Below are positions 4,663-5,723 of a stretch of DNA of 5,723 nucleotides, in pieces. A program made the translations under genes and the position numbers. The DNA comes from Actinomycetota bacterium (GTDB lineage Bacteria > Actinomycetota > Thermoleophilia > Gaiellales > Gaiellaceae), in contig JACDBY010000201.1 in NCBI GenBank assembly GCA_013694685.1, forward strand, positions 1 to 5,723. Reading direction: 5' to 3'. Every line of letters starts with the position of its first letter. Within the stretch, counting starts at the first letter, position 1. The notes under the pieces were generated by a model. It saw nothing but the letters and a program-made list of their open reading frames with translations, did no database searches and was not told the DNA's origin.

Positions 4663-5723
4663 GTGACGCGGAGCTCCCGAGGCGCGCTCGCCCTGCTCCT
4701 GGCGACCGGCGCCGCGCTCGCCGTCTCAGGCACCGCCTCGGCGCTCTCGCGCCAGGATGTAACGATCACCTCCGCGGACGGCACCGCGATCACCGCGACC
4801 CTCCTCCTGCCGAGCGCCACGCCACCCGCGGGCGGCTGGCCGGCGGTGATCTACCTGCACGGCCTCGGAGGCAACCGCAACGACATGCTCACGGTCGCGC
4901 AGGCGATGGGGATCGCCGGCGAACGCTACGCGGTGCTCGCCTACGACGCGCGCGGGCACGGCGGCTCGGGCGGCCTGATCGGGATCGACGGCCCGAAGGA
5001 GGTCGCCGACGTGAAAGCCGTCTTCGGCTGGCTCCGCAACCGCCCGGACGTCGCCGACGCCCGGATCGGGGGTTGGGGTGTCTCGTACGGTGGCGGCGCC
5101 GCCTGGAACTCGCTCGTCGCCGACGTGCCGTGGGCGGCGCTCGCGATCTCCATCAGCTGGACCGATCTGCGCCAGGCGCTCGTACCGCAGGGGCTTGCGA
5201 AGACCGGCGTGATGGCAGGCTTCCTCACCGGGCTAGACCCGAAGCGCGTCGATCCCGAGGTCTTCGCACTTCGCGACGCGGCGTTCGCCGGCAACCTCGC
5301 GACGGTCGGGCCGTTCGCGGCCGTGCGCTCCTCGCTGCCGAAGCTCAAGGGCGTGAAGACACCGGTCTTCATGATGCAGGGGCGCCGCGACTTCGCCTTC
5401 GGGCTCGAGCACGCCCGGAACGCCTACCGCGCGCTCGCAGGCCCCAAGCAGCTGTGGATCGGCCTGCACGGCCATGCACCCTCGTCGGGGATCGCCGCGG
5501 ACACGCCGGCGATGCTTGCCGCGAGCGCCCAGTGGTTCGACCGCTTCCTGCGGGGCGACTCTGCGACGCCGCTCGCGAAGCCCGTTGCGATCTCGCCCGA
5601 GCGGTGGCGCGGGCAGCCGCGGCGCTTCGCGGGGCTGCCGAAGGTTCTCGTTCGACGTCAGATCGGGTTCGAGACGATGTCGATCGGTCGGCCCGGAATC
5701 GCCCAGTCGGGGCGGTATCGGAT
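4663..5723 (+). CDS. Secreted S15/CocE-like serine alpha/beta hydrolase (3' end cut)
   Basis: At least 353 codons are open to the window edge with no stop, so the C-terminus is missing. An N-terminal signal peptide is clear: RSSR, a hydrophobic stretch at about 7-22, then TASA with likely cleavage after residue 27. The mature part has an alpha/beta hydrolase core: HGLGG at 66-70 (oxyanion hole), YDARGHGGSGG near 94-104, the nucleophile elbow GWGVSYGGG with Ser141, an insertion of about 100 residues that may form a lid, Asp243 in QGRRDFAFG, and GLHGHAPS with His269 or His271 as the base. WFDRFLRG near 291-298 is typical of X-Pro dipeptidyl-peptidase/CocE-type hydrolases, whose C-terminal beta domain probably begins after about 310. 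Substrate cannot be told: peptide, ester or amide are all possible. The GTG start is chosen because the signal peptide begins there. It diverges from murI. Confidence 0.88.
   Translation, partial: MTRSSRGALALLLATGAALAVSGTASALSRQDVTITSADGTAITATLLLPSATPPAGGWPAVIYLHGLGGNRNDMLTVAQAMGIAGERYAVLAYDARGHGGSGGLIGIDGPKEVADVKAVFGWLRNRPDVADARIGGWGVSYGGGAAWNSLVADVPWAALAISISWTDLRQALVPQGLAKTGVMAGFLTGLDPKRVDPEVFALRDAAFAGNLATVGPFAAVRSSLPKLKGVKTPVFMMQGRRDFAFGLEHARNAYRALAGPKQLWIGLHGHAPSSGIAADTPAMLAASAQWFDRFLRGDSATPLAKPVAISPERWRGQPRRFAGLPKVLVRRQIGFETMSIGRPGIAQSGRYR

Noticed and set aside
4726..5475. Minus-strand open frames opposite the secreted hydrolase
   Set aside because: They are antisense to a frame with a signal peptide and complete hydrolase motifs, and show no domain of their own.

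Overview
The window is about 70% GC, with third codon positions almost all G or C, and carries short ATGA/GTGA gene overlaps, several GTG starts and few strong ribosome binding sites. Together with the order murI-rph-rdgB this points to an actinobacterium. The tail-less HU protein and the general look fit a deep lineage such as Thermoleophilia, but that placement is inference from style and gene content, not from a marker gene.

Layout. Positions 1-105 hold no supported gene but contain a stack of hairpins that ends the HU gene (106-378, minus). Further right on the minus strand is a three-gene cluster read in the order Roadblock/LC7-domain protein (1164-1529), 57-residue single-pass membrane microprotein (994-1167), pyrE orotate phosphoribosyltransferase (437-997). 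Both junctions are 4-nt ATGA overlaps, so the three are probably translated together. A YihY/BrkB-type six-helix membrane protein (1565-2413, plus) diverges from this cluster and converges on the next operon, overlapping its last gene by 17 nt. That operon, on the minus strand, is murI glutamate racemase (3778-4599), rph RNase PH (3014-3736) and rdgB/HAM1 non-canonical purine NTP pyrophosphatase (2397-3017). A perfect 20-bp palindrome lies between murI and rph. Diverging from murI is a secreted serine alpha/beta hydrolase of the S15/CocE-like type (4663 to the right edge, plus), cut by the window end.

How it fits together. Most of the window is housekeeping: chromosome compaction (HU), pyrimidine synthesis (PyrE), cell-wall D-glutamate supply (MurI), tRNA 3' trimming (RNase PH) and nucleotide-pool cleaning (RdgB). 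The less ordinary parts are the coupling of a Roadblock regulator and an unnamed membrane microprotein to pyrE, the palindrome in front of rph, and a terminator-like hairpin lying inside the last codons of rdgB. I see no CRISPR array, transposase, rRNA or tRNA. Nothing here is clearly a new multi-gene system; the Roadblock-microprotein-pyrE cluster is the best candidate for something undescribed.
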